DNA of 33,480 bases, taken from assembly GCA_937921775.1 (NCBI GenBank), contig CAKZUK010000105.1:1-33480 (forward strand), read 5' to 3'. The notes beneath the pieces were generated by a model. That model was not told the DNA's origin. It did no database searches and saw nothing but the letters and a program-made list of their open reading frames with translations. Source of the stretch: an uncultured Saprospiraceae bacterium (GTDB taxonomy: Bacteria > Bacteroidota > Bacteroidia > Chitinophagales > Saprospiraceae). A program made the position numbers and the translations under genes. This document shows positions 15,132 through 23,463 of the stretch, piece by piece. Position 1 is the first letter of the stretch. Every line of letters begins with the position of its first letter.

Positions 15132-16004
15132 CTAATGTGCTTGGCGAAATACTTCTGGTGAGCTACCAGTAAACTTCTTAAAATATTTATAAAAATTAGT
15201 CGGGTCGCTGAAGCCTGCAATAAAAGCGATTTCTTTTATGGAATGGTCCGTACTGATGAGCATTCTTTTTATCTGCATGATCGTTCTTTCGTCAATGAAA
15301 GCTTTAGTGGAATCATTGGCGACATTTTTTACAATGTTATTTAGCGTTTTGGAAGAAATACCTAATTTTTGAGCATAATACTGGACTTTTTTAGTTTTAA
15401 AACAGTCCTCTTCTACTAGCTTTTGAAAATCTAAGAATTGAGACATATACTTTTTCTTGTCTACAAAGTCTCCCTTTTTAGCTTTAATGCGGAATAATTT
15501 TGTAATCACAATATGTAAGACACTTCTTGTTATACCAATAGAAAAGTTGTCTTTGATATTATATTCCAATTCCAAATGTTTTAACAAAATAGTGAAATCG
15601 GAAAAGGACTCCTTGTCATTCAACTCAATTTTTGGAAAACTTAATGAGTCGTTGAACAGTTGCATAGATTTCAATGCCTCCATTCTGTTCAAATGACTGA
15701 TGATAAATTCCTCAGTAAAAATCAATAAATACCCTTTTACATCGGGACTTCTGAAAAACTTGTGAATTTGATCTTTTCTGACCAATAGTATTGTTCCTTT
15801 TTTATACTTATAGTCGGTAAAATCAATAGTATGATAGCCTTTTCCTTCATAGATAAAGAAAATAATATAGAATTTTACAAGGTGATTCTTTTCAATATCA
15901 TGGTCTAAATCTCTTTGTAAAAGATCTTCAATTTTGACAATATCAAAGTAAGATTTGGGATTGTCTTGGTTGTCAAAACTTATTTTTGGTAGTTCTTTTT
16001 TCAT
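15132..16004 (-). CDS. AraC-family transcriptional regulator (paralogue of the one at 9569)
   Basis: 290 residues. The N-terminal cupin-like sensor (HLVKFYIIFFIYEGKGYHTIDF, then GTILLVRKDQIHKF) aligns by eye with the same region of the regulator at 9569-10447. The C-terminal AraC domain (about 185-290) has both helix-turn-helices; the second reads SIKEIAFIAGFSDPTNFYKYF then KKFTGSSPEVFRQ, the full AraC signature. Its downstream neighbours on the same strand are a surface lipoprotein, a barrel and a four-TM protein, which are plausible targets. The effector is unknown. A start at MKKELPKI is supported by the matching MKKEIPKI start of the paralogue. Confidence 0.9.
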   Translation of the reverse strand: MKKELPKISFDNQDNPKSYFDIVKIEDLLQRDLDHDIEKNHLVKFYIIFFIYEGKGYHTIDFTDYKYKKGTILLVRKDQIHKFFRSPDVKGYLLIFTEEFIISHLNRMEALKSMQLFNDSLSFPKIELNDKESFSDFTILLKHLELEYNIKDNFSIGITRSVLHIVITKLFRIKAKKGDFVDKKKYMSQFLDFQKLVEEDCFKTKKVQYYAQKLGISSKTLNNIVKNVANDSTKAFIDERTIMQIKRMLISTDHSIKEIAFIAGFSDPTNFYKYFKKFTGSSPEVFRQAH

Positions 16005-16103
16005 TTTTACCTACGTAGATGGTGAATGTATACGTGATGTTAAGGAGATAGAATTTTAATGAGAATCAAAGTTAAACGCTTCGCTAAAAGTCGAACAGGA
16101 CGG

Positions 16104-16128
16104 AGGTTTTTGCCACTAACAAAAACCT
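16104..16128. terminator. Hairpin downstream of the LamG/SprB gene
   Basis: AGGTTTTTG (16104-16112) pairs with CAAAAACCT (16120-16128), loop of 7. It lies 58 bases after the stop of the minus-strand gene ending at 16186 and 100 bases before the araC start. There is no U-tract, so terminator function is only possible. Confidence 0.45.
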
Positions 16129-16185
16129 ACATTTTGTTGTCGGACATTTATTCTCCTGCTCACTAAGTTGCATATATTCAAGTTC

Positions 16186-17652
16186 TTAATTCAAAATTAC
16201 CTTACGACTCAACTGCTTATCTCCAGAAGAAATAGACAAGAAATACATTCCAGGAGATAAATTAGTTAAGTCAATTGTTTCTCGAATTTCAGTAGATTTA
16301 GCATGTGTTTGATTACTAAGTTCCTGTCCAAGTCTGTTGAACAATTTAATGGAAATATTAACTGCTTGCTCAAAGTCTAGTTCTAAAAACAATTTTCCTT
16401 GTGTAGGATTAGGAAACAAAAGTAAATGACTTATTTCTGTAAAGTCATTTACACCATCCATCAATCCCACATAAATTGATTCGATCACTTCGCAGCCATT
16501 TGCATCAGTTACAGTAACATTATAAATATCAGAAGCTAAGCCTATCGCGGTTTCTGTAGTTTGAATTGGATCCGTATCCCAGGAATAGCTGTAAGGCATG
16601 GTACCTCCTGTGACAGTTGCGGTTGCTGTTCCTTCCATGTTGCTAGGGTTCGCGGGAATTTCAGTCATATTAAGGTCTAAAGCGGAAGCTGGTTCAAGGA
16701 TGTCTGTACAACTTGTGATGCTTGCTCCGTTCGCATCGGTAACGGTCACACAGTATGTTCCAGCAGATAAGTTGATTGGATTACTGCCGACGGCTACTAC
16801 GTTGTCCCAAGTGTAAGTAAAGGCTGGGTATCCACCACTTATCTCTACCAATATAGAAGCGGTTTCATCTCCAAAGCAAGGGAGCATGTCAGGTAAAACG
16901 CTAAAGGATAATTCCAGTGGGAGTACACATACAATGTCAGCCTCTCTGGATGCACCATCTATCTCTCCGTCATAGGAATTTCCACTTGAATCAACAGCTA
17001 TAATTCCAGCATCTTCATTAAAGTTCCACAAACCAAGACTTGAGGAAGTTGCCTTTAGATCTGGGCATGTAAGACTAAAGTCTGAATCATATAGAGCTTC
17101 AGAGGAGAAACGTAGATCATCTATTTCTCCTTTAAAATAACGAATATAGCTCTTGCCCCAACAACCTATCGTCGTTATGTCAATAGAGTTTGTAGTCGCT
17201 GCAGAATGAGGATGCGTGCTTGCTTGTTTGATTCCATCTACAAAAAGTGCCATCCCATCATCCGGATGGATTACTGCAGCAACGTGATACCATTGATCTA
17301 CCATCCAGGTATCGTTATCTGAGAAAACACTTTTATATGGGGCAGTACCATCAACATCAAATCTAAGTTTGCCGGGATTGGAGACAAAGTATGGTTGAAA
17401 TGAGAAAGTAAATTCATTCGTATTTCCACTTGTGCCACTTATTTCCCGTGCAACTAGGGTAGAGAAATCTCCGAGTTGAGGAGTAATTTCATTTTCAAGT
17501 TTGAACCAAAGTTCAATGGTTCTTACATTATTACCTACCTCAACTCCTAAGTCTACGTGGTCATTTATGCCGTCAAATGTAAGTACTGAGTTTTGTGATA
17601 GCCCGAATTGGCAGATAAGGATTGAGAAAGAGACTAGTATTAGGGATTTCAT
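16186..17652 (-). CDS. Secreted LamG-domain protein with SprB-like repeats and T9SS sorting domain
   Basis: About 488 residues from the preferred ATG at 17652, which starts directly at the signal peptide (MKSLILVSFSILICQFGLSQ); an ATG seven codons upstream (17673) would add a poor N-terminus. Residues about 22-190 form a concanavalin/LamG jelly-roll (FDGINDHVDLGVEVG, IELWFKLE, WYHVAAVIHPDDGMALFVDG, GEIDDLRFSSEALYD). Two SprB-like repeats follow (SGGYPAFTYTWDN ... AGTYCVTVTDANGAS, and TGGTMPYSYSWDT ... SDIYNVTVTDANGCE). The end is a T9SS type A sorting domain (LLLFPNPTQGKLFLEL, IKLFNRLGQELS, LSPGMYFLSIS, RKVILN). The SprB family is known from gliding adhesins; with LamG this suggests surface adhesion or glycan binding. 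The gene is divergent from the Lgt-like gene. Confidence 0.88.
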   Translation of the reverse strand: MKSLILVSFSILICQFGLSQNSVLTFDGINDHVDLGVEVGNNVRTIELWFKLENEITPQLGDFSTLVAREISGTSGNTNEFTFSFQPYFVSNPGKLRFDVDGTAPYKSVFSDNDTWMVDQWYHVAAVIHPDDGMALFVDGIKQASTHPHSAATTNSIDITTIGCWGKSYIRYFKGEIDDLRFSSEALYDSDFSLTCPDLKATSSSLGLWNFNEDAGIIAVDSSGNSYDGEIDGASREADIVCVLPLELSFSVLPDMLPCFGDETASILVEISGGYPAFTYTWDNVVAVGSNPINLSAGTYCVTVTDANGASITSCTDILEPASALDLNMTEIPANPSNMEGTATATVTGGTMPYSYSWDTDPIQTTETAIGLASDIYNVTVTDANGCEVIESIYVGLMDGVNDFTEISHLLLFPNPTQGKLFLELDFEQAVNISIKLFNRLGQELSNQTHAKSTEIRETIDLTNLSPGMYFLSISSGDKQLSRKVILN

Positions 17653-17780
17653 GTGTTTTATATATGTTGTCAATTAAAGAATGGATAGTAAGTAATGTTC
17701 AGAATTAAAGCGATAAAGATATAGAAAAATGAATGGCCTGCTAGAGGAAATAGGTATCTTTCGATTAAAATAATTAAATC

Positions 17781-18545
17781 TTGACCATTCCATTCGAGCC
17801 CATACTTTTCGGTTACAATATAAACATCCATCTCGTACTAGAGTATGTAGCATTTTTTGTAGCCTTTAGGTATTATGTTTTTTTAAGAGGAAAAAGTAGA
17901 GATACGATCAATTCGAATAACCGACTCTCCATCATTCTTGGTGCTGCTTTAGGTGCTTTAATTGGTTCTCGACTGCTTGGATTTTTAGAAAACCCTCTGA
18001 TAGAAATTTCGCTACAAAACCTTGTTCAATTATTAAATACCAAAACTATAATGGGTGGACTATTCGGTGGTTTGCTTGGTGTAGAATTGGCGAAAAAAAT
18101 AATCGGTGAAAAACAATCTTCTGGAGATTTGTTTGTTTTACCCATAGTTTTGGGCATTTTTATTGGAAGGATAGCTTGCTTTTTGTCAGGGATTAAGGAG
18201 TTTACTTATGGTCGCGAAACGACATCAATATTTGGAATGAATCTAGGGGATGATTTACTTAGGCATCCTACATCATTGTATGAGTTGGTATTTTTAATAT
18301 TGTTATTCTTTATGCTAAATTATATAAAAAAGAAGGTCCTTTTAAAAAATGGCGACTTGTTTAAAATATTCATGTTGATTTATTTCGCATTTCGGTTTTT
18401 CATCGAATTCTTAAAGCCAAATGTGTTTTATATTTTCGGCTTGAGTAGCATTCAACTTTTATGTGTAATTTGTTGGCTGTACTATAGAAGGACTATAGTT
18501 GAATTTGTACTTGGTTGGAGGCTAATGTTAGGTAGAAAAGCATAG
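17781..18545 (+). CDS. Divergent Lgt-like membrane protein (prolipoprotein diacylglyceryl transferase family)
   Basis: 254 residues, about seven membrane helices, Lgt fold. It has N-terminal FEPILFGYNINIH, GSRLLG (62-67), TIMGGLFGGLLGVELAKK (89-106), GRIACFLSGIKEFTYG (129-144), RHPTSLYE (161-168) and FRFFIEFLKP (204-213), all in Lgt order. Key Lgt positions differ: the essential His of the HGG motif is Met91, and the R-x-G-N-F-x-N-G loop reads RIACFLSG. It is therefore probably not the housekeeping Lgt but a paralogue with another phospholipid-handling reaction. The only plausible start is TTG at 17781: an in-frame TAA sits six bases upstream and the next ATG is codon 91. It lies 164 bases upstream of a Tes-like radical SAM gene on the same strand, which supports a lipid role. 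Confidence 0.85.
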   Translation: MTIPFEPILFGYNINIHLVLEYVAFFVAFRYYVFLRGKSRDTINSNNRLSIILGAALGALIGSRLLGFLENPLIEISLQNLVQLLNTKTIMGGLFGGLLGVELAKKIIGEKQSSGDLFVLPIVLGIFIGRIACFLSGIKEFTYGRETTSIFGMNLGDDLLRHPTSLYELVFLILLFFMLNYIKKKVLLKNGDLFKIFMLIYFAFRFFIEFLKPNVFYIFGLSSIQLLCVICWLYYRRTIVEFVLGWRLMLGRKA

Positions 18546-18588
18546 AAAATGCTGACTTTTTATACACCTTTTTTAAATTCTTAGCTAT

Positions 18589-18606
18589 TGACAATTTTAT
18601 TTGTCA
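18589..18606. promoter_or_regulatory. Palindrome upstream of the radical SAM gene, possible operator
   Basis: TGACAA-TTTTAT-TTGTCA is a perfect 6-bp inverted repeat with a 6-base spacer, 103 bases before the radical SAM ATG and just after the Lgt-like gene. Its symmetry and position fit a dimeric regulator's site. No regulator gene is adjacent. Confidence 0.35.
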
Positions 18607-18709
18607 CGGATTGATGAAAATACAATAAAGGGAATATGTAAAATAGAAATCGGTCTTCCAGATTTGAACTTCGAAGCTCCCTGTACAACAACTTAAAAAA
18701 AACGAAAAC

Positions 18710-20101
18710 ATGCCAGTTAGAAAATATACCTATTACGATTTTACGCTAAGTTTATGTCCGGAATGTTTACGACGAGTAGATGCTAAAATAGTCTTTCAAG
18801 ATGGCAATGTTTATATGCTAAAACGCTGTAACGAACATGGGAATAGTAAAGTCCTCATTGCTGACGATATCGAGTATTACAAAAACATACGGAACTATAA
18901 TAAGCCCAGTGAAATACCCCATACTTTTAATACCAAAACGCATTATGGTTGTCCTTACGATTGTGGTTTATGTCCTGACCATGAGCAGCATAGTTGTCTG
19001 ACGGTGGTTGAGGTTACGGATCGCTGTAATTTGGCTTGCCCAACTTGTTATGCTTGCTCGTCACCAACTTACGGACGGCATCGTACATTAGATGAGGTAA
19101 AAGCCATGTTGGATACAATTGTTAGAAACGAAAAAGAACCTGATGTTGTACAGATTTCAGGAGGGGAGCCGACCATCCATCCTCAGTTTTGGGAAATCAT
19201 GGACTATGCTAAATCTTTGCCAATCAAGCACTTAATGCTCAATACGAATGGTATTAAAATTGCTAAAGATGCTGCTTTCGCAGAAAGGCTAAAGACCTAC
19301 GCACCAGATTTTGAAATCTACTTACAATTTGATTCATTTGAAAAATCAGTGCTTCAAGAATTACGTGGTGCAGATTTAACGAACATACGTAAACAAGCAA
19401 TTGAAAATCTTAATAAACTTAATCTCTCAACCACTTTGGTGGTCACCCTTCAAAAAGGATTGAACGATCATGAAATTGGAAAAATTATAGACTATGCTTT
19501 AAAGCAAAAATGTGTGAGAGGAGTGACACTGCAGCCGACACAGATTGCAGGAAGATTAGAGCACTTTAATCCAGAAACGGATCGCATGACTTTGACGGAA
19601 GTACGTAGAAAAATATTAGAACAAACGGACATTTTCAATCCAGACGATTTATTGCCAGTGCCTTGCAATCCAGATGCTTTAGTAATGGGCTATGCCCTTA
19701 AATTAGGAGAGGAAATTTTTCCACTAACCCGATACATTAATCCAAACGATTTGCTAGATAATAGCAAAAATACCATTATTTACGAGCAAGATGACCAGCT
19801 TCAAGATAAGATGATTGAACTCTTTAGTACAGGGAATTCAGTAGAAGTGGCTGAAGAAAATCTAAAATCTATTATGTGTTGTTTGCCAAACATTGATGCG
19901 CCAGACTTGGCTTATGATAATTTGTTCAGAGTGATTATCATGCAATTTATTGATGCTTATAATTTTGACGTTAGAGCTATTAAAAAATCATGCGTGCATA
20001 TTGTCAATAAAGACAATAAGATCATTCCTTTTGAAACCATGAATTTGTTTTACCGAGATGATAAAAAAGCTAGGTTGGAAGAACTGAGAAATGAAATTTG
20101 A
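18710..20101 (+). CDS. Radical SAM enzyme of the tetraether lipid synthase (Tes/MJ0619) type
   Basis: 463 residues. N-terminal rubredoxin-like knuckle: CPEC (Cys16, Cys19), then KRCNEHG (Cys40). Next comes YGCPYDCGLCPDH (Cys81, 85, 88; plus Cys96), a cluster-binding segment placed just before the radical SAM motif CNLACPTC (Cys106, 110, 113), then Cys116 and the SAM-contact motif SGGEPTIHP (about 150-158). Further cysteines occur late (CNPDALVMG, IMCCLPN, KKSCVH). This order, GCPxDCGLCPxH-x(n)-TDRCNLACPTCYA, is the hallmark of the Tes family. Archaeal Tes joins two lipid tails through C-C bonds between unactivated carbons and carries several Fe-S centres. The bacterial substrate is unknown. 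It differs from anaerobic sulfatase-maturing enzymes, which lack the N-terminal knuckle. It sits between an Lgt-like protein and a two-TM protein. Confidence 0.85.
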   Translation: MPVRKYTYYDFTLSLCPECLRRVDAKIVFQDGNVYMLKRCNEHGNSKVLIADDIEYYKNIRNYNKPSEIPHTFNTKTHYGCPYDCGLCPDHEQHSCLTVVEVTDRCNLACPTCYACSSPTYGRHRTLDEVKAMLDTIVRNEKEPDVVQISGGEPTIHPQFWEIMDYAKSLPIKHLMLNTNGIKIAKDAAFAERLKTYAPDFEIYLQFDSFEKSVLQELRGADLTNIRKQAIENLNKLNLSTTLVVTLQKGLNDHEIGKIIDYALKQKCVRGVTLQPTQIAGRLEHFNPETDRMTLTEVRRKILEQTDIFNPDDLLPVPCNPDALVMGYALKLGEEIFPLTRYINPNDLLDNSKNTIIYEQDDQLQDKMIELFSTGNSVEVAEENLKSIMCCLPNIDAPDLAYDNLFRVIIMQFIDAYNFDVRAIKKSCVHIVNKDNKIIPFETMNLFYRDDKKARLEELRNEI

Positions 20102-20188
20102 AATATAAAACACTAATTTAATCAACAAATAACTTTCCTCTTTATAAAGTAGTTTCAGAGTACTTAGAGAGGAGTAAAAAAACAAGTT

Positions 20189-20386
20189 ATGATATTATTA
20201 GAAGTAGGTAATTTAGACGGATTAGTCGCACTAATTGTTGGCGTCATGTTTGGTCCAGCAATCCTTTTGGCTATTATTGGTTTTGCAGTACGAAAAAATA
20301 ATAGAAAAGCTGCAAAGGTATTATTTATACTGGCTGTTGTTTATGTAATAATAAGTCTTGGCGTTTGTGGTAGTTTGATGGCTTGA
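20189..20386 (+). CDS. Small two-helix membrane protein in the radical SAM cluster
   Basis: 65 residues with two hydrophobic helices (about 11-33, VALIVGVMFGPAILLAIIGFA, and 43-62, VLFILAVVYVIISLGVCGSL) joined by a basic loop RKNNRKAAK, which by the positive-inside rule should be cytoplasmic. I do not recognise a family. A purine-rich AGAGAGGAG (20166-20174) lies 14 bases before the ATG, a little far for a Shine-Dalgarno sequence. It is 87 bases after the radical SAM gene on the same strand and before a shared terminator, so it is probably part of that transcript and may be an accessory subunit. The amino acid composition and clean hydrophobic periodicity make a real gene likely despite the length. 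Confidence 0.6.
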   Translation: MILLEVGNLDGLVALIVGVMFGPAILLAIIGFAVRKNNRKAAKVLFILAVVYVIISLGVCGSLMA

Positions 20387-20395
20387 TGGAAGCCT

Positions 20396-20434
20396 AAAAA
20401 GAGATCTATGTAAACACAGTCTTACACTCTTTTT
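20396..20434 (+). terminator. Terminator of the Lgt-like/radical SAM/two-TM cluster
   Basis: AAAAAGAG (20396-20403) pairs with CTCTTTTT (20427-20434), and inside it TGTAA (20409-20413) pairs with TTACA (20422-20426) around an 8-base loop, leaving a 5-base bulge. The right arm supplies the T-run. It begins nine bases after the stop of the two-TM gene. Confidence 0.65.
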
Positions 20435-20565
20435 CCCCTAAAATGATTAATTTTACTACATTCTTCCTAAGTTGAGATTGATTGTAAGCAATTATAAGAA
20501 AGTAGCTACTTTTATATACTTCAATCTAGCTGTGGGAATCGCACATAAAATATGTTCATCTAAAT

Positions 20566-23316
20566 ATGAAAATCGATAAAATCACTCCCTTCTTCTCTTT
20601 ACTATTTCTATGCTTTGTCTTCAATGGTTTTTCTCAGATTGTAAAACCGATTGACCTACGTTGCGAATATAAAGTGAATCCAACTGGTATTGAAACGAAA
20701 GCGCCCCGACTGAGCTGGCAGTTGGAGATTGTTAAAGGAACGCGAGCCATCACACAAACGGCTTACCAAATACAGGTGGCATCGAGTTTGGAAAATCTGA
20801 AAAAAGGAACCAAATTGATTTGGGATAGTGGACGGCAGGAGAGTGACCGTACGGCGCTTATTCCCTTTGAAGGAAAGGGCTTACAATCGCGAGGAAAATA
20901 TTATTGGAAACTCAAGGTATGGGACAAGCAATCGGAGCAGAGTAGTTGGAGTGAAACCGCCAATTGGGAAATGGGATTATTGGATTCCACAGAATGGAAA
21001 GCACAATGGATTGAACCCATTCCTATAGTGCCAGAAGAAGGGTATTTTAATCCTGCTCCCATGTTGCGCAAAGCATTTAAATTAAATAGTAAAATTGCTA
21101 AAGCTCGACTGTATATTACGGCTCATGGCGTTTACGAAGCTTTTATTAATGGAGAGCGTGTTAGCGATGAATTATTTACGCCGGGTTGGACCAGCTACCA
21201 CAAGCGCTTGCAATACCAAACTTTTGATGTTACGAAAATGCTGCAAAAAAATGCGAATGCAATCGGTGTTCGACTGGGGGATGGCTGGTATCGCGGCAAA
21301 CTCAACTGGAAGGCTTATGGAACGAAGACGGCACTACTGTGTCAGTTGGAAGTAGAATTTGAAAATGGAAAAAAGGAACTCATAATATCTGATACAAATT
21401 GGAAAGCGGCTACGGGAGCTATTCGCATGTCGAATATTTACCAAGGAGAAGTCTACGATGCTCGATTAGAAAAAAAAGATTGGTCTAAATCCAATTATGA
21501 CGATAGTTCGTGGGGATCGAGCAAAGAGGTCAAGCATTCCAAAAGTAAACTGATAGGAACAGAAGGAATACCGGTTCGAAAAATGGAAGTGGTGAATGCA
21601 AAGGCAATTATTCATTCTCCGAAAGGTGAGACTTTAATCGACATGGGACAAAACATGGTCGGTTGGATAAAACTGAAAGTTAAAGGCCAAAAAGGAGATA
21701 CCATCACTTTGCACCATGCGGAAGTTTTGGATAAGCACGGTAACTTTTATACCGCCAATCTTCGACATGCCAAGCAAAAAGTTCAATACATTTTAAGTGA
21801 TGATCAGGAACGATTTTTTGAACCTCATTTCACCTTTCAAGGATTTAGATATTTGAAAGTTGAGGGTATGTCTGAACCAATTACACTAGATCAATTTTCT
21901 GGAATAGTCATTTATTCTGAATTAGAAAAAACAGGATCTTTCGAATGTTCCAATCCAATGATCAATCAACTGCAAAGCAATATTGAATGGGGACAAAAAG
22001 GAAATTTCTTAGATGTCCCAACGGATTGTCCACAACGAGATGAACGCATGGGTTGGACCGGTGATGCACAGGCTTTTGCTCGAACGGCTTGTTTTAATTA
22101 CAACACGGCTGCTTTTTACACCAAATGGTTGCAAGATCTAAAAGCAGATCAATTGGAGAATGGATCAGTTCCTTGGGTTATTCCTGATATTTTGAAACGA
22201 AATGGTTCCACCGGTTGGGGAGATGCTGCGACTATAGTACCTTGGACGATGTACTTGAAATATGGTGATGAGCGTATCCTAAAACGGCAGTATGATAGCA
22301 TGAAAAAATGGGTGCAGTATCTGGAAGAATCCTCCGATGGGAATTATCTGGTGCAAAAAGGTTTTCATTTTGGAGACTGGTTATTTTTTATTCATCCATC
22401 GGATTGGAATGTAAAACCGGGACACACAGACATCGATTTTTTGGCTACCGCTTTTTTTTCTTACTCAACTCAACTGACTTTGCGATCTGCTAGAGTCCTT
22501 AAGAAGGAAGCTGACATAAAATACTACGAAAAGCTTTTAGCACAAATCAATAAAGCATTTCAACAAGAGTTTGTTACTGCAAGTGGCCGACTGAGCCCAC
22601 ATTCTCAAACGGCATATACATTAGCCTTAGCTTTTGACTTACTCACGGAAGATCAAGAAAGTAAAGCGGTTGACTATCTAGTAGCTGATATTAAAGCACG
22701 TAAATTTCATCTATCTACTGGCTTTTTGGGAACACCACATTTGTGCCACGTCCTTTCGGATCATGGCCAGATAGACGTTGCCTACAAATTGTTATTTCAA
22801 AAAACTTATCCTTCTTGGTTGTATCCGATTACTAGAGGAGCCACTACAATTTGGGAACGTTGGGATGGCATCAAACCTGATAGTAGTTTTCAGTTAGTCA
22901 AGATGAATTCCTTCAATCATTATGCTTACGGAGCCATCGGCGATTGGATGTATCGGGTCGTGGCTGGAATTGAATTAGATCCTGAGCAACCGGCTTACAA
23001 GCATATTCTTATTCAACCCCAACCGACTAAGGAATTGACTTATGCCAAAGCATCTTATCAATCTATCCGAGGTTTGATTCGTTCGGGATGGGCAATTAAA
23101 AATGGTCAAATGCAAATTGAAGTTGAGATTCCTCCAAATACATGTGCGACCTTACGTTTGCCGGATGCTAAGTTAAAAGAGATGCTGGAAAAGGGTAAAC
23201 CACTTAGATCCGCCAATGGAATTCTTGGCTTTAAGCAAGTAGGAGAAGAGGCTGTGATTTTGGAGCTTGGTTCGGGGACTTATTTGTTCGCTTATCCATT
23301 TGACTGGGAGGGGTGA
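20566..23316 (+). CDS. Alpha-L-rhamnosidase, GH78
   Basis: 916 residues with a signal peptide (to about residue 24, GFSQ), so periplasmic or exported. The domain order of bacterial GH78 is visible: N-terminal fibronectin-like module (PIDLRCEYKVNPTGIETKAP), the rhamnosidase N-terminal beta-sandwich (ARLYITAHGVYEAFINGERV; LGDGWYRGKL), the (alpha/alpha)6 catalytic domain and a C-terminal beta-sandwich. The catalytic region has DVPTDCPQRDERMGWTGDAQ at about 483-502, containing the acidic residues conserved in GH78, and TIWERWDG near 761-768 with the late catalytic-site Glu. It releases terminal alpha-L-rhamnose, as found in rhamnogalacturonan, some algal polysaccharides and plant glycosides. The GH28-type gene 147 bases downstream on the same strand makes a pectin-like rhamnose/uronic-acid target likely. 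Length is normal for the family. Confidence 0.94.
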   Translation: MKIDKITPFFSLLFLCFVFNGFSQIVKPIDLRCEYKVNPTGIETKAPRLSWQLEIVKGTRAITQTAYQIQVASSLENLKKGTKLIWDSGRQESDRTALIPFEGKGLQSRGKYYWKLKVWDKQSEQSSWSETANWEMGLLDSTEWKAQWIEPIPIVPEEGYFNPAPMLRKAFKLNSKIAKARLYITAHGVYEAFINGERVSDELFTPGWTSYHKRLQYQTFDVTKMLQKNANAIGVRLGDGWYRGKLNWKAYGTKTALLCQLEVEFENGKKELIISDTNWKAATGAIRMSNIYQGEVYDARLEKKDWSKSNYDDSSWGSSKEVKHSKSKLIGTEGIPVRKMEVVNAKAIIHSPKGETLIDMGQNMVGWIKLKVKGQKGDTITLHHAEVLDKHGNFYTANLRHAKQKVQYILSDDQERFFEPHFTFQGFRYLKVEGMSEPITLDQFSGIVIYSELEKTGSFECSNPMINQLQSNIEWGQKGNFLDVPTDCPQRDERMGWTGDAQAFARTACFNYNTAAFYTKWLQDLKADQLENGSVPWVIPDILKRNGSTGWGDAATIVPWTMYLKYGDERILKRQYDSMKKWVQYLEESSDGNYLVQKGFHFGDWLFFIHPSDWNVKPGHTDIDFLATAFFSYSTQLTLRSARVLKKEADIKYYEKLLAQINKAFQQEFVTASGRLSPHSQTAYTLALAFDLLTEDQESKAVDYLVADIKARKFHLSTGFLGTPHLCHVLSDHGQIDVAYKLLFQKTYPSWLYPITRGATTIWERWDGIKPDSSFQLVKMNSFNHYAYGAIGDWMYRVVAGIELDPEQPAYKHILIQPQPTKELTYAKASYQSIRGLIRSGWAIKNGQMQIEVEIPPNTCATLRLPDAKLKEMLEKGKPLRSANGILGFKQVGEEAVILELGSGTYLFAYPFDWEG

Positions 23317-23463
23317 GCTTGGAGGTTTTCCTCTAACGTGAATGCAAAATTACTAAGCTGCAGGAGACTCATGCAGTCTGACCGGATTATTGATCGGACT
23401 TGAATATTAGTAAGATCTTGTACCATGAACATCCAAGTCAAGGTAAATTAAACATCGAAATTT

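Noticed and set aside
18710-20101. Radical SAM protein as a maturase for the sulfatase at 30686
   Set aside because: The N-terminal CPEC knuckle and GCPYDCGLC segment are of Tes type, and the anaerobic sulfatase maturase layout is absent; the genes are 10 kb apart.
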